A DNA stretch of 64,000 nucleotides from Ectobius pallidus (GCA_964059195.1 CAXKWD010000009.1:86959432-87023431), one strand, 5' to 3'; counted from the first letter of the stretch, positions 22,401-29,859 are shown. A program made the numbers and translations. The notes: a model not told the origin generated them from the sequence alone.

Positions 22401-24500
22401 TTTGGGCCTGGGGACTAGGAACATGTTCCATAGTTTTGTGATTTGTCAAGTAGGTTGCAATACATGTTCCTGGTCACATATCCATGCAAGAAATTCCTCA
22501 GTGTGAACGTAGAATAAGTGTGCATTTTTTTAATGGCATATGGAAACAAGATCGCTAGAAAGAATTTGTCAGATTAAGGTATCATTAAATTTACTAACAG
22601 TACTTCTTATCCGATTTACCTGTGTTGTGAAGGAAGGAACACTATATATAAGCCCATGAGCACAACCATCTTTTGTAATAGCAACGACTAAATAATTTTG
22701 ATCACAACTGATACTGAGATGAGTAGGCGAGGAAGGAAGTGGCACTTCACGTCTTGGATAATTGCTAATATCTCCTCCGCTGCCTCCTGAATGTTCCAAT
22801 CCCAAGATGCTTGCAGACTGAATAACTGAAAATTTAGAATTAATTACACACATAAGAAAATCATCATAGTTACAATTTCATGCTGTTAAATCAGAATAGT
22901 TTTATGTCAACTAATTCAATTTAAGGACAAAAATAAACAGCAGGGGGACCCACAAGGGGAAACCACTACAGTCAGCTGCCCATAATGAGATTTCATATTT
23001 AAGCCATAAATAGGCAACTATATGTTGTATTTGAATCCTGAATAAAACCAATCTGCTTTAAGAAAAAAAATATGTTGCATTACTTATTGAACGGCCTTCG
23101 TAGAAATTTGCTTTCCTCAAAATGTCAAGAACAAACACTATACATACAAAGGATAAAGTGATCCCTATTGATCTTATTTACTCATAATTTGGACCTGTCT
23201 GGAGATTTCAAGATTTGGAAGATCATGAAACGCTAAGCTAACATCGACCCTCTTACCATACAAAGAATACACAAAACAATACCTAGGCATGTTGATACCA
23301 TAAATAAAAATACCAAGTTTTCTTGCTTGCCAGCCATGTAACTAGCAGCAGTGAATACCCAATATGACATCACAATGAATCATTTCAGAAAAACAATGAC
23401 AGATATTTTGAGAATAGAAAAATAAAACAAACAAAAAAAGTTTTCCATTTTCAAGAAGTATGAATTTTTCTAAACCAAATTGCTCCTTTAACATTTCCGG
23501 GGCACATGGACTACAGTGAAAAATGTTACCGGTATCAAGCACATTATTTGAATAAAATGGTAATTACCAGTAACATTATTTAAAATTCTTGATTAGACAA
23601 CTGCTTCCGCAGTCAGTGGCAGAACTTTGCAACAACTATGTTCATCTCAAAAACTGTTTTCATGCAAAATCAAGTTATCAGTACTTTTCTATTGCAATTC
23701 ATTACCACTTTTGTTCAGTACCGGTAAACTTATGTCTATCACTGTTCAATACACTTATTTCCAGTGATGGGAAAAGTACAAAAAGAAAGTAACTGGGCTG
23801 AATTACCTGAGAGACATTTTACTTAGTAATTACAATTACAAATTTCTTTTTCAAAAAATAATCAGTAAAATTACAAATGCAATTACTTTACAAAATGGCA
23901 GTACCTAAAAAATTCCTTGTTTTTTGTTTGTTACGATAAACTATTGGGCCGTTCAGTGTTACGGGACAATAACAAGTCTATTATTATTAATGAACAAACA
24001 CAAAAACACATCAATACCAATATTTCCACACACACACTGAGTAACTTTTTGTTAATATTACAATACCTCTAATTTGGATATTAGTTGCAAAAAAGTAATG
24101 ATAACGATATAGCAAACGAAAGTGATACTACTACTGAGTACTAAAAAGTAACAATTTTATTTCCAGAAGTAAATTAAAAGTAAAGATTAAGTTTTTAAAA
24201 AAAGTAACAATTACAAGTAAATGTGACCAAAAAAGGAATTGTTACATGTAATCCGATTACTTTCATTCAATTACTTCCTATCGCTGCTTATTTCTATCAG
24301 TCAAGGATTCACCCAATAGGCCTTAATAAGTTATAGTTTAAGAGATAAATAAAATTTTTCACACCTTGTATTCCATTTGGACATCCCACACATACTAGTC
24401 CATATTTACTAGCAGGTGCAACCAAATTAACAGCACTTGTGAAAGATCCATCCTGTCCTGTGAAGACTTTCAAGCGACACAGGAGTTTGAACTGAAAATC
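759..24500 (-). CDS. Nup214: Nup214 nucleoporin gene, ten exons (both termini missing)
   Basis: Nup214 is an FG nucleoporin of the cytoplasmic face of the nuclear pore, where with Nup88/Nup62 partners it supports mRNA export and CRM1-linked transport. Ten exons were joined by hand: 24365-24500, 22620-22825, 20398-20582, 19020-19231, 15702-15822, 12257-12450, 8719-8998, 5489-6146, 2842-3171 and 759-946. All have GT-AG borders and every phase matches the next, giving about 836 codons. The order is seven propeller exons aligning blade by blade with animal Nup214 (for example WNPGIPNILAACLSDGS, CWSPKGKQLVVGSEDGT, LPPMPVL-like IPPMPVLYILSHQGVLC), one FG exon, then two coiled-coil exons. The exon with the initiator Met (normally a short stretch before DFQF) was not found upstream of 24500. 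The 3' exons lie left of base 1. Introns hold many transposons. The identity is recognised from remembered family sequence, not from a search. Confidence 0.93.
1024..1100 (+). repeat. Fragment of the GGTAACTCACGTTAC repeat family
   Basis: The segment starts with GGGCATGTCCATGGTAACTC and contains GGTAACTCACGTTAC (1042-1056), followed by a tail nearly identical to 34142-34185. It is a one-ended copy of the element whose terminal repeat lies at 34126-34142. Confidence 0.7.
1831..1970 (+). mobile_element. tRNA-derived SINE
   Basis: A class II tRNA-like head has an A-box like region (TGGCCGAGATGGC) and a B-box (GGTTCTAATCC at 1882-1892), with a long variable-arm-like stretch between, as in Ser/Leu tRNAs. 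It continues into an unrelated body ending near 1970. Acceptor pairing is poor, so it is a SINE head and not a working tRNA. Confidence 0.6.
2287..2480 (-). pseudogene. mariner transposase 3' end with terminal repeat
   Basis: Read on the minus strand, 2361-2480 encodes about 39 residues ending at a stop, including GIKNLPKRWEAVISKTEDYI. This is the typical C-terminus of mariner transposases (LP.RW...I...G.Y). About 45 bp further 3' is a terminal-repeat-like sequence (2287-2314) next to a TA. The 5' part, including the catalytic DDD core, is absent. The fragment abuts an oppositely oriented LINE fragment at 2480. Confidence 0.75.
2481..2783 (+). pseudogene. non-LTR retrotransposon C-terminal fragment
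   Basis: The plus-strand reading holds MRLITGHDCLGKHLHRIG, then SPNCILC and a C..DKQHLQQC cluster, stopping at 2783. This RxxTGH...HLxRIG...SPxC..C...HxxxxC pattern is the usual tail of jockey/I-type LINE polymerases, after the RNase H region. Only about 95 residues remain. Confidence 0.7.
2842..3171 (-). CDS. Nup214: Nup214 exon I (linker and coiled-coil start)
   Basis: The 330-nt exon (110 codons, phase 0 to 0) lies between a tttattgtag acceptor and ACTGAG|GTAAGA. The first part is a Gln/Pro/Ser linker with one FFG motif. The end is an acidic amphipathic helix with NAINEEITHFEWELKELQSR, a coiled-coil segment as in the Nup88/Nup62-binding part of Nup214. Confidence 0.9.
3531..3590 (-). mobile_element. 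tRNA-like SINE remnant
   Basis: On the minus strand GGCTAGCTCAGTTGGTA (A-box) is followed about 30 nt later by GATTTGAATCCTGG (B-box). There is no matching acceptor stem and no obvious body, so this is a SINE head remnant. Confidence 0.5.
3821..4289. mobile_element. MITE family M1, copy 1 (carries an insertion)
   Basis: The ends are an imperfect inverted repeat of about 35 bp beginning ATCCCATT and continuing into a GATC..GT.CAAAACAAAG-type core. The whole element matches the reverse complement of 42264-42638. Copy 1 carries an extra segment (3988-4086) that copy 2 lacks. A TSD is not clear. The element lies in a Nup214 intron. Confidence 0.75.
3988..4086 (+). mobile_element. Retroposed SINE-like tail inside MITE M1
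   Basis: This segment of about 99 bp is absent at the homologous site in the other M1 copy. It is GC-richer than its surroundings and ends in an (AATC)n tail after TTAAGGCTAAAATCAATC, the structure of a 5'-truncated SINE insertion with a short tandem tail. Confidence 0.6.
5489..6146 (-). CDS. Nup214: Nup214 exon H (FG-repeat exon)
   Basis: The 658-nt exon starts after a tttttttag acceptor and ends CCACAACAG|GTAAAG. It encodes about 219 residues almost without charge and rich in Ser, Thr, Gly, Ala and Pro. I count about ten FG dipeptides (SLFG, SPFG, INFG, PGFG, PLFG, PSFG, GFG, NFGFG). FG repeats are the disordered docking sites for transport receptors. Here they precede the coiled coil, unlike the mainly C-terminal FG domain of vertebrate Nup214. 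More FG exons may lie left of the window. Confidence 0.93.
6310..6564. mobile_element. MITE with 32-bp terminal inverted repeats
   Basis: The left end CGGGGTGCGCGGGCAAAGAG continues into AGTTAAGTCCAC and is repeated inverted at 6533-6564 with two or three differences. The element is 255 bp. No clear TSD was found. A decayed right-end copy is at 18929-18976, just downstream of Nup214 exon D. Confidence 0.75.
6688..7326. mobile_element. hAT-type MITE, family H1, copy 1
   Basis: This 639-bp element has inverted ends CAGGGCCCGGATT and is flanked by an exact 8-bp TSD GTGATGAC (6680-6687 and 7327-7334). CAGGG-type ends plus 8-bp TSDs are the hAT signature. The interior is AT-rich with scattered ATGACCTAA motifs and no transposase reading. 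It is homologous, in inverse orientation, to 62662-63388. Confidence 0.92.
7794..8015 (-). other. Unrecognised 73-codon ORF in a Nup214 intron
   Basis: The reading has natural-looking composition (acidic start, EWLDVMKRLKREIPVV, SRPPVKCIEEEMFDIPKNW) and a stop four codons upstream of its first Met. It resembles a piece of an old transposon gene more than a host exon. I do not recognise the family. Confidence 0.25.
8719..8998 (-). CDS. Nup214: Nup214 exon G (last propeller blade and linker)
   Basis: The 280-nt exon has acceptor attgtag and donor CCCAA|GTAAGT (phase 2). It begins with GENQTIPPMPVLYILSHQG and VLCLFYAV, the closing strand of the propeller. It then becomes a Ser/Pro/Glu-rich linker expected to be disordered. 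It joins the FG exon by a split AAA codon with the phase kept. Confidence 0.92.
9531..10549. mobile_element. TA-flanked DNA transposon relic, CCGTATTTC ends
   Basis: The left end CCGTATTTCACCGCATAATC and its inverted counterpart at 10523-10549 are flanked by TA on both sides. The terminal GCGACGATTAYGCGATGAAAT motif is present twice at the right end (around 10470-10492 and 10525-10545). The element is 1019 bp with no transposase reading I recognise. A TA TSD suggests Tc1/mariner-type, but the superfamily is uncertain. Confidence 0.75.
10890..11531. mobile_element. TA-flanked DNA transposon relic, CCGTATATACCC ends
   Basis: CCGTATATACCCAAATACTA at the left is mirrored by TAGTATTTGAGTATACGG at the right, with TA on both sides (10888-10889 and 11532-11533). 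The 642-bp element has subterminal AATAATACCCGC motifs at both ends. It starts with the same CCGTAT as its neighbour at 9531, but the interiors differ. Confidence 0.8.
11565..11810. mobile_element. Inverted-repeat element P3 with hammerhead-like core
   Basis: Arms of about 60 to 80 bp (left ATCAATAAGGATATTCGTCT, right its near complement AGACGAATATTCTTATTGAT) enclose CTGATGA (11709-11715), a GATG..GAGA/TCTC..CATC hairpin and GAAAC (11735-11739). The left arm continues to an ATTTC that opposes GAAAC. The class is unknown. The core resembles hammerhead ribozymes of Penelope-like elements. Confidence 0.55.
12257..12450 (-). CDS. Nup214: Nup214 exon F (propeller)
   Basis: The 194-nt exon follows a ggtttatag acceptor and ends TGGG|GTTAGT (phase 1). 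The reading NILMVASANSMEVGVL, then QLSWEQW, EDAARAELPLT and PVGFGLDTST matches LVLAASAASTEVSIL...INWESW...DSSRAELPVT...PMGVVVDYT of vertebrate Nup214 in order. Confidence 0.94.
12956..13645 (-). mobile_element. Degenerate Helitron-like element
   Basis: It is homologous to the Helitron-like element at 50323-51116, sharing CAGGCTAACAAAAT, GCAATTAATTT-type blocks and CAGATCTCTGCATRSCCTAG. The minus-strand 3' end reads GAAGCCACAGACACCTGA, a decayed form of the ...CACCTGCTAG end. The 5' end (AAAATAAGAGGAACTGTTTG on the minus strand) matches the TCTATAATAATGAGAGGAAA start of the 119-bp relative. No Rep/helicase coding is present. Confidence 0.65.
14117..15415. mobile_element. hAT-type element, CAGTGGCGGCT ends
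   Basis: This 1299-bp element begins CAGTGGCGGCTCGTGG and ends with inverted AGCCGCCACTG. It has an exact 8-bp TSD GTCCAGTT (14109-14116 and 15416-15423). No intact transposase reading is visible, so it is non-autonomous or decayed. It lies in the Nup214 intron between exons E and F. Confidence 0.92.
15477..15632 (+). other. Unrecognised short coding-like segment
   Basis: About 51 codons read NFIKKFRNYLKQYQGRLN, DTAFDNIAEDGNKAKMLV and SEAKRYVKLIQ before a stop. The composition looks protein-like, but I do not recognise a family. It lies opposite in strand to Nup214 inside an intron and is probably a transposon gene fragment. Confidence 0.25.
15702..15822 (-). CDS. Nup214: Nup214 exon E (propeller, short exon)
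   Basis: The 121-nt exon is bounded by tttcag and ACATG|GTATGT. It encodes a segment with GGVSFVNYEDICYSAGD and ends FYLIHQAT plus a split Trp codon, matching the VNFMEPCYGS...YYLSYIEEW region of the family. It is too short to stand out as an ORF. It was found because exon D ends in phase 1 and exon F begins inside the Trp codon. Confidence 0.9.
16593..16716 (+). mobile_element. Inverted-repeat element P2 with hammerhead-like core
   Basis: The left arm (AACTTCACTTATTAGGTATG then TTTACCTTAGTAC) pairs with the right arm (GTACTAAAAGTAGACACACC then TAATAAATGAAG). Between them lie CTGATGA (16652-16658), a weak GG...CC hairpin and GAAAC (16676-16680). The layout matches elements at 11565 and 49005 although the arms differ in sequence. 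Confidence 0.45.
16835..17650 (+). other. Unrecognised ORF-rich stretch in a Nup214 intron
   Basis: Overlapping plus-strand readings (for example 16986-17243 and 17285-17647) have coding-like composition, with basic and His-rich segments, but no motif I can assign. Absence of upstream signals and position inside a host intron suggest a decayed transposon gene. Confidence 0.2.
17862..18174 (+). mobile_element. tRNA-derived SINE family S1, copy 1
   Basis: This 313-bp SINE has a perfect 12-bp TSD AGAGTAACACAT (17850-17861 and 18175-18186). The head has an A-box (TGTGGTTAGCGTCGCTGAC) and a B-box (GGTTCGATTCCCGG). A GC-rich body and the tail GGGATGTAGCGCCACGGAGT follow. The family is shared with 40802-41102. 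It lacks a poly-A, so it probably ends in a LINE-matched 3' tail. Confidence 0.93.
18219..18891. mobile_element. PIF/Harbinger-type MITE
   Basis: The ends GGCCCAGTATTATA and inverted TATAACACCGGCCC are flanked by a TTA TSD on both sides (18216-18218 and 18892-18894). GG[C/G]CC-starting ends and a 3-bp TWA TSD are typical of PIF/Harbinger. The 673-bp interior repeats GTTTAAAC/AGTTAAAC motifs near both ends, possible transposase-binding sites. No coding was seen. Confidence 0.85.
18929..18976. repeat. Decayed end of the 6310-6564 MITE family
   Basis: TTCTCAGTAACAAGAAA followed by ACTCTCTTTGCCCGCGCA matches the right half of the MITE at 6310-6564. It is truncated and lies about 44 bp downstream (intron side) of Nup214 exon D. 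Confidence 0.6.
19020..19231 (-). CDS. Nup214: Nup214 exon D (propeller)
   Basis: The 212-nt exon follows aatgttgcag and ends CCTG|GTAAAA (phase 1). Its motifs CFCWSPKGKQLVVGSEDGT and VNILWLSNYQFAAVYRD match the VCWSPKGKQLAVGKQNGT and VLWIGTYVFAIVY segments of vertebrate Nup214. The start is fixed by the split Arg codon shared with exon C. Confidence 0.93.
19409..19475. repeat. Homopolymer run of about 67 T
   Basis: An unbroken run of T follows a short (TG)n. On the Nup214-sense strand it is a run of A within the intron between exons C and D. It could be the tail of a retroposed copy or a slippage product, but no retroposed body is evident beside it. Confidence 0.9.
20398..20582 (-). CDS. 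Nup214: Nup214 exon C (propeller)
   Basis: The 185-nt exon starts after a ttgtttcag acceptor and ends GCAAG|GTGAGT (phase 2). It encodes a WD40-like blade with the landmark LTWNPGIPNILAACLSDGSM, which matches the [20 protein letters not shown] blade of vertebrate Nup214. Confidence 0.92.
21009..21023. repeat. Run of 15 C
   Basis: A C homopolymer within a Nup214 intron. A second run of 14 C is at 40477-40490. Confidence 0.9.
21159..21485. repeat. Tandem duplication, period 169 bp
   Basis: Copy 1 (21159-21327) and copy 2 (21328-21485) align without gaps over 158 bp with only a few mismatches (for example ATAAC/ATGAC and GAGATGG/GAGACGG). It is a recent local duplication inside the Nup214 intron between exons B and C. 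It contains no coding. Confidence 0.95.
22620..22825 (-). CDS. Nup214: Nup214 exon B (propeller)
   Basis: The 206-nt exon follows aattttcag and ends ACACAG|GTAAAT. It takes one base from exon A and ends in phase 0. Its reading includes THLSISCDQNYLVVAI and a GLIYSVPSFTTQ end, matching the HHLALSCDNLTLSACM...FFDVRTF blade of vertebrate Nup214. The insert between blades is rich in Ser, Gly and Pro. Confidence 0.9.
23762..24286. mobile_element. hAT-type MITE, CAGTGATGGGAA ends
   Basis: This 525-bp element starts CAGTGATGGGAAAAGTA and ends TTACTTCCTATCGCTG. An exact 8-bp TSD CTTATTTC lies at 23754-23761 and 24287-24294. The AT-rich interior has many AGTAATTACAATTAC-like motifs and no coding. It lies in the first visible Nup214 intron, just downstream of exon A. 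Confidence 0.92.
24365..24500 (-). CDS. Nup214: Nup214 exon A (propeller start)
   Basis: The 136-nt exon follows a tttttcag acceptor and ends AAG|GTGTGA. It reads D-F-Q-F-K-L-L, then a stretch ending SKYGLVCVGCPNGIQ. It corresponds to the DFQF...SNKYGLVFAG start of the beta-propeller in vertebrate Nup214. It begins in phase 0 and leaves one base (phase 1). Because DFQF sits near residue 15-20 in relatives, only a very short coding exon should lie further upstream. Confidence 0.9.
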
Positions 24501-24769
24501 CTGAAAAACACGATAATATGTTACTGTACATCATGATAGCCGAAATTACCAAGTAGGCTATATCAACTATGAATATTCTCTTTAAGGTATTCATTCGTTC
24601 TATTACTGGTTAAGAGCAATAAGCCTGATTAATATTAGGATTTTCCCTAGATGATTTATTGAATGATAATTTTTATTTCATGCTATTGTCTTGAATTAGA
24701 CTTTAACTGATTCTTCTCTGATAAGGAATGTTAAGTTGTGAAAAACCTAATTCAATGTTAAAGATACAT

Positions 24770-25065
24770 TAAAAACCCACTTATCCGAGGTTGGGACCGA
24801 GGGTAGCTCAGATAGCAGATTTCATGGTTAAGACGAAATATACAGGAAATAAACTAGAACCTTCATCACAGCTGACACTCTGGGATGCCCACTTCTCAAT
24901 GTCTGCTCTTTTCAGCCTCCAATCCTTCACTGTAACTTCTCACACCCAACTCAGCTGCCACATTTTTAATCACCTTGCCACTATCGATATGGCTTACAGC
25001 AAAAGCTCCCAAAGCTCCGGCCTAGGATATCTTTTATCGTGTCATCGACACTGAAGGTTTATATA
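24770..25065 (-). pseudogene. pogo/Tigger-type transposase fragment
   Basis: On the minus strand, readings split by a frameshift give KNVAAELGV and then TVKDWRLKRADIEKWASQS, the N-terminal CENP-B-type DNA-binding domain signature of Tigger/jerky transposases. The reading is followed almost directly by a terminal-repeat-like end (CCGAGGTT then GGGACCGAG on the plus strand at 24786-24802). The catalytic domain is missing, indicating an internal deletion. Confidence 0.65.
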
Positions 25066-25766
25066 AGCACGAGAGGGGGAGCCGAAATAAGACGCAAGAA
25101 AATAGTAATTTTAATGATGAAGGGAAATAAAGTTGTGTGAGTTTTCCAAGAGCCGGAATCAGACATGAGAAAGTATTAAATTAATTTATCCTGGCATCTT
25201 AATTTTAATTGAGGGTATAAGGCAAAAATAACACTTACACATCGTATATTTTTCCTCAAAGAAAGCAAGATGAAATTTATCAATTAAATTTAATGATCGA
25301 GGTAGAGAACCAGAACACAAGTTGTGAAAACATTGTTTGTGAATACCGGTACATTCAAATTTAGCAGTGAATAATAAAATAAATTAAAATCATTCCTGTT
25401 TTGACTGGTGGTGCACTCACGCAACGAAAAACTGGGGAAAATTCAAATATAAGTCACACCTTGGGATGGATGATCCGCCCAATCTGCCCTCAGCGGTGCA
25501 GTCTCTTTTATACCACGATCTAGCGGATTCTTCTGTCCTCGTATTATGAAGAAACTCATGATTGGACGTTGGAGGTGTGACGTCATACCGCTTGAGCCAG
25601 TATGAGAAATGGTATGAGAAATTGTATGAGCAGGCTCATCCCGGCTCTTTAGGTTCATTGCCAAAAAATAGATTTTGTCAGAAAAGCAATACGTCATCAT
25701 ATTATTGGCCTCGCATTGCAGCAGACAATTGAAGTCTTGCGCATGCGAGCTTAATCCCTCCGGTTA

Positions 25767-27554
25767 GATTCAAGATTCAAGATTCAAGATTTTTATTTGT
25801 CATTTAGTAATACACTGATTACAATAGACTTCGTCAATATATTAAAATTAAACAATTACTTATTTTAAAATTATAAACATAAAAATATATAAATATATAA
25901 AAAGTAGAACCGGTTGGGATGGCGCTTTGAACAGATGTTCATCTTGGTGCTCCATTCAATTTAGGCTTGTAACTGAATTTAAGAAGTATTTTAAAGTTAT
26001 ACTAGTGAGTGTGTGTTCTGACGGGTGTATACAAGCAGAGTAAGTAATTTGTCTGGGCGGATGGTAAGAGATTCTTCTGATAATTCATGTTCAAGAAATA
26101 GCCTAGGTCATTCTCTAGCCGCCATATTGATAATTGGGAATTCAGTTTTTGAATTGTAATTGAAAATGATATAAGCTTCCCCCTCTGCATGTAATGTAAT
26201 TTAATTGTGTTAAAGTGATCGAACATTCAGTTTAGATAATTATTTGGAGCAGCCGAGCTTTATATTTTAATGTAGTAGTAAATATGCGTCTCAACTAGAT
26301 TCTTCTCACGGCTTGGGAATTTAGTAACAAAGGCTTCCCAAGAGTGAGTATTGTGTGTTAGGCCTTCAGAATTTTAGGTGATCACCGTATGCTGATTGGA
26401 TGGAATATGAAATTAGAGTGAGTGTATATTAATTATTATTAAAGAATGTCTAGGGTATGATTGTAAAAGGCAAAGAGCTGATGTAGATGTAGATATCTCG
26501 TCCTGTAGATCCTGTGTTGAGCGGGGCTCAAGGATATAGAACACGTCAGATCAAAAAATACATGCATGTTATAACAATAATATAGGTCTACAGAAACTGC
26601 AAGCTGCCAAATTTATCCAAGCTGGAAATATTCCTCCAAATTGTAGAAGGTGTGAGTTATTAAAAATTCCTTGACAGCTGTTTTGAAAGGTTTGATCTTT
26701 CTTTGAATACATAATAATTTAATGTTGTTTGGAAGCTTGTTATATATCTGTACTGCAGAATAATACGCACCCTTCTGAAAGAGTTTTAACGAGTTATTTG
26801 GTCTGTGTAGATCATTCATGTTTCTGGTAGTACGTCCATGTACACTAAAATTAGTTTGAAATTTATCAATATTATTCACTACAAAACACATAACAGAGTA
26901 TATATACTCCCCTGTAAGAGTGAGGACTCTTAATTTTTCAAACAGCGGTTTACAAGATTCCCTTTTTTTCTTTCCACATATTATTCTTATTGCCCGCTTT
27001 TGAAATCTAAATATTTTCTCCCTATGGGTAGAGTTGCCCCAGAAAATGATCCCGTACCTCATTACCGAGTGAAAATATGCAAAATATACCATAAGTAATG
27101 CATCCTGTTTTAATATATTATTCAAAATTCTTAAAGCAAAGCATGCTGAACTCAGTTTTGGACTTATCATTTCTATGTGTGTCTTCCAGTCAATATTTTG
27201 GTCAATTTGCAGTCCTAAAAATTTTACATTGCTAATTTCTTGTATGATTTGTGTTCCATAATTAATTTCAAGATTTGAGATACATCTGTTTTTTGTCCTA
27301 AATTGTATAAAATGGGTCTTATCAATATTAAGTGTCATTTTATTAGCTAGAAACCATGTGTTTAACTCGTGAAAAGCCTTTGTAGCTATTCTTGATAAAT
27401 GTTCTTGTGACGTTCCTGTTACAAGTACACTAGTATCATCTGCGAAGAGCAATACCTTTGATTCGTCACTTAAGTTATAGGGCAAGTCATTAATGAAAAT
27501 TAAAAAGAGCAAAGGTCCCATTTTATATGGTTTATTTAATGTATTATTCGGCAC
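25767..27554 (-). mobile_element. 5'-truncated non-LTR retrotransposon
   Basis: A 313-codon ORF (26613-27554) encodes the C-terminal half of a LINE reverse transcriptase: MGPLLFLIFINDLP, the catalytic FADD box near residue 37, KMTLNIDKTHFI, then the thumb and tail (FRFQKRAIRIICGKKKRESC). The minus-strand 3' untranslated region runs to 25767, where AAATAAAAATC is followed by three TTGAATC units. Short tandem 3' tails mark LINEs of CR1/I/jockey-like groups. The endonuclease and the first palm motifs are missing, so it is not autonomous. It is nested in the family A element. Confidence 0.88.
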
Positions 27555-28034
27555 AGCATTTTATTTGATTGTAGAATATATATTGTTATATCAAACTACA
27601 GGGTAGTGGAGTTATTATTTATTGAAGTTTGTGTGTTCCACATTTCATGATTGTTCCCTCCTTTTAGGACACAGGTATTCCTCTGGGCGTTTAGCAGCTT
27701 CCACGAGTGTCCAGTGACAAGAGAAGAATAGAAGGAAAGACGATAAAAAAGGTGATAAATGGATGATTAAAAGGGGGGGGAACATGCTAGATGAGAGGTG
27801 ACAGGCTGACAAACCTCACGGGAGATATAATATGCCACATTTTTGAAACCTACAAGCAATGTATCATACATTATTCGAAAATGCAAGGGCGCTTCGCTAT
27901 GGATACTGCCTCCACTTCGGGCACTTAACTATGTGATTAGTGTTATGCATTATTTAGCTATATGTAGAGGTGGAAACAAGGCACAATTTGCGACAATATA
28001 CAAGGATAGTGGGTACAAGGCACTTGCGACAATG

Positions 28035-28818
28035 GGAAAAAGGAACTTTACGCCCCATGCGAGTCCCTCACTCCAACTCTCTAACTCCCTGGCCCCTAGC
28101 GGCGGCATTTGAACTACTAGCAGCGATGTTGGCGCCATCTCTTAAGCAACTGATGAAACAGAAAAAATAATTTATTTCTTCTTTATTCTCTTCTTCTCTT
28201 CCTTTCCCGTCTCCTTCCTCTCACCTTCTCTTCACCCTACCTACCTATCTGAGACCTATTCCTAATAGTAAATTTTAGATCGACCGGGATTCGAACTAGG
28301 GACCCCTAGCATTATAGCTAGGAGTCTTAACCATTACGCTACGAGTGAATGTTGAGCAGTGAAGGAAGCTTTCGTATATTTGAGTTGTGATAGGGAGAAT
28401 TTCATGAGTTTTAACGCAAGAATCGGTTTTTATAATTTTGAGATATTTTGTTAGTCATGAAAAGAGTAGTGTTGGTGCAAGGGAATTTCCCTGCATCAAT
28501 TAAGCCAGATTTTATGCTATAATTCGGCGTTTTTTATAATTATGAAATATTATGTATGGTTCAAGGGCATTGTTTGTATTGTGAAATAGGCTATTTTGTT
28601 GCAAGGGTCGTTTTTATAATTGTGAAATATTATGTGGAGGTGCAAGAGGCATTCTTTATTGTGAAATATTAGGTGACATGTCAGTTGCAATTATGCATTA
28701 CCAGTGGCTACAGACATGATGGCATGCGCTGCGGGGAAGGGGAGCAAGCGGCATGCGGGAAGCAGCCAGGCAAGTGGCGAGAAGAAAGGGGAGCAGCGTG
28801 GGGCGCAAAGTTCCATTA
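28035..28818. mobile_element. Nested inverted-end unit, family C copy 1
   Basis: GGAACTTTACGCCCCATGC at the left and its complement GCGTGGGGCGCAAAGTTCC at the right bound a unit whose interior matches 31096-31838. It shares a T-rich CTTTATTCTCTTCTTCTCTT tract, a tRNA-like segment (28275-28345, minus) and GGTGCAAGGGAATTTYYCTG. A TSD is not clear. Confidence 0.55.
28275..28345 (-). ncRNA. tRNA-like sequence inside family C unit
   Basis: On the minus strand GTAGCGTAATGGTTAAGAC (A-box), a stem-like CCTAGC..GCTAGG and GTTCGAATCCCGG (B-box) occur in tRNA spacing. A diverged counterpart is in the other copy (31268-31320). It is likely part of the repeat, as in SINE-containing composites, not a functional tRNA. 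Confidence 0.45.
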
Positions 28819-29859
28819 TGCAGCAACAATATACAAGGACAGTTGGTCACCCTGTTTTGCTCAGAAACAAAATACATCACACAGTCCATGCAAATGTGAA
28901 TATCGAATGGGCAGAGCTTAAGGGGGCAACTTATATTTGAATTTCGCCAAAAACTATAGTGGGGATGCAGCAGTATGAGAGATGATGTACATATTTAAAG
29001 ACTACTATTATCCCTGTCAATGAGTGTTGATGGTTAACGCATGGACGACCTCACACAGAATAGGAGCTGAGTGTCGTTCTAAACCCTACTGTTTCCCCCA
29101 TTCTAATCAAACAACGGGATGCCCAAACAACAGAACATGGAGCATGCAGTGTGTCAGAACAGACACTCGTTCTCAATCACTAAGTAGGCCTAATCAAACT
29201 ATAGGCTACTACATTGAGGTTATGTTTAATCATGCACATTGTTTCTCTTCTAGCATTGTGCTACATGTTCATACCTGGACATCTCTTGGATTTCCTGGAG
29301 AGGTCACTGTCATTTCTAATTATTTGCGTTACAAAGATCTAACACAACTAATGATTCATTAAGAGCAATTCAAATTGGAATAAAATATCTCAATTCTGAC
29401 TCGGGGATGCCCTGACTCGATAATAGACCTCACAAAATTACACAATAATACAGACCCTTATGGGGTACCGCTATTTTTCTTAGTAAGTTTCTTCCCTGTA
29501 TACCATTACCCTATTATATAAAAACACAACTATTTAACCACGAAAAATTTAATTTTCTTGTCTGTAGTAAACAACGCAACTTCAAAACTTATTACTAACA
29601 TTTCCCATAATGTCTTGCGTAAATAAGTTAAGGAGAGCGGGCAGGTAAGCCAACATAGCAGTAAAACATTTAATAATTTTTGTTTATTTTCTGATCAAGT
29701 GTTTTAGTGATAAGGTTAACAGATGGTAATTTCTTAAATTAAAAATTTATGTTTATTAAGGCATTTTAATTTTTGAATTTTAATGCTTTTGTATAAGCTA
29801 TATATGGTACATTTCACTTTCGTATGTTTGTCGTTGTCAAGAAATGACTTTCAAAATTT

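Larger units (their letters stand above)
25434..28948. mobile_element. 3.5-kb TIR element, family A, with nested insertions
   Basis: The left end GGGGAAAATTCAAATATAAG and right end CTTATATTTGAATTTCGCC are inverted and flanked by an exact 7-bp TSD AAAAACT (25427-25433 and 28949-28955). The outer parts match the 362-bp relative at 30590-30951 (same CCACGATCTAGCGRATTCTT block and GAATATCGAATGGGCRGAGC block). The middle holds a truncated LINE (25767-27554) and a second inverted-end unit (28035-28818). The superfamily is unknown; a 7-bp TSD is uncommon. Confidence 0.75.

Noticed and set aside
25443..25700. Nup214 first coding exon at the ATG near 25700 (minus)
   Set aside because: The sequence is shared with the family A element at 30590-30951, so it is transposon DNA.
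28673..28940. Plus-strand ORFs of 78-82 codons
   Set aside because: They come from the GC-rich repeat segment shared by family C copies (also at 31730-31830), and the reading is not conserved between copies.
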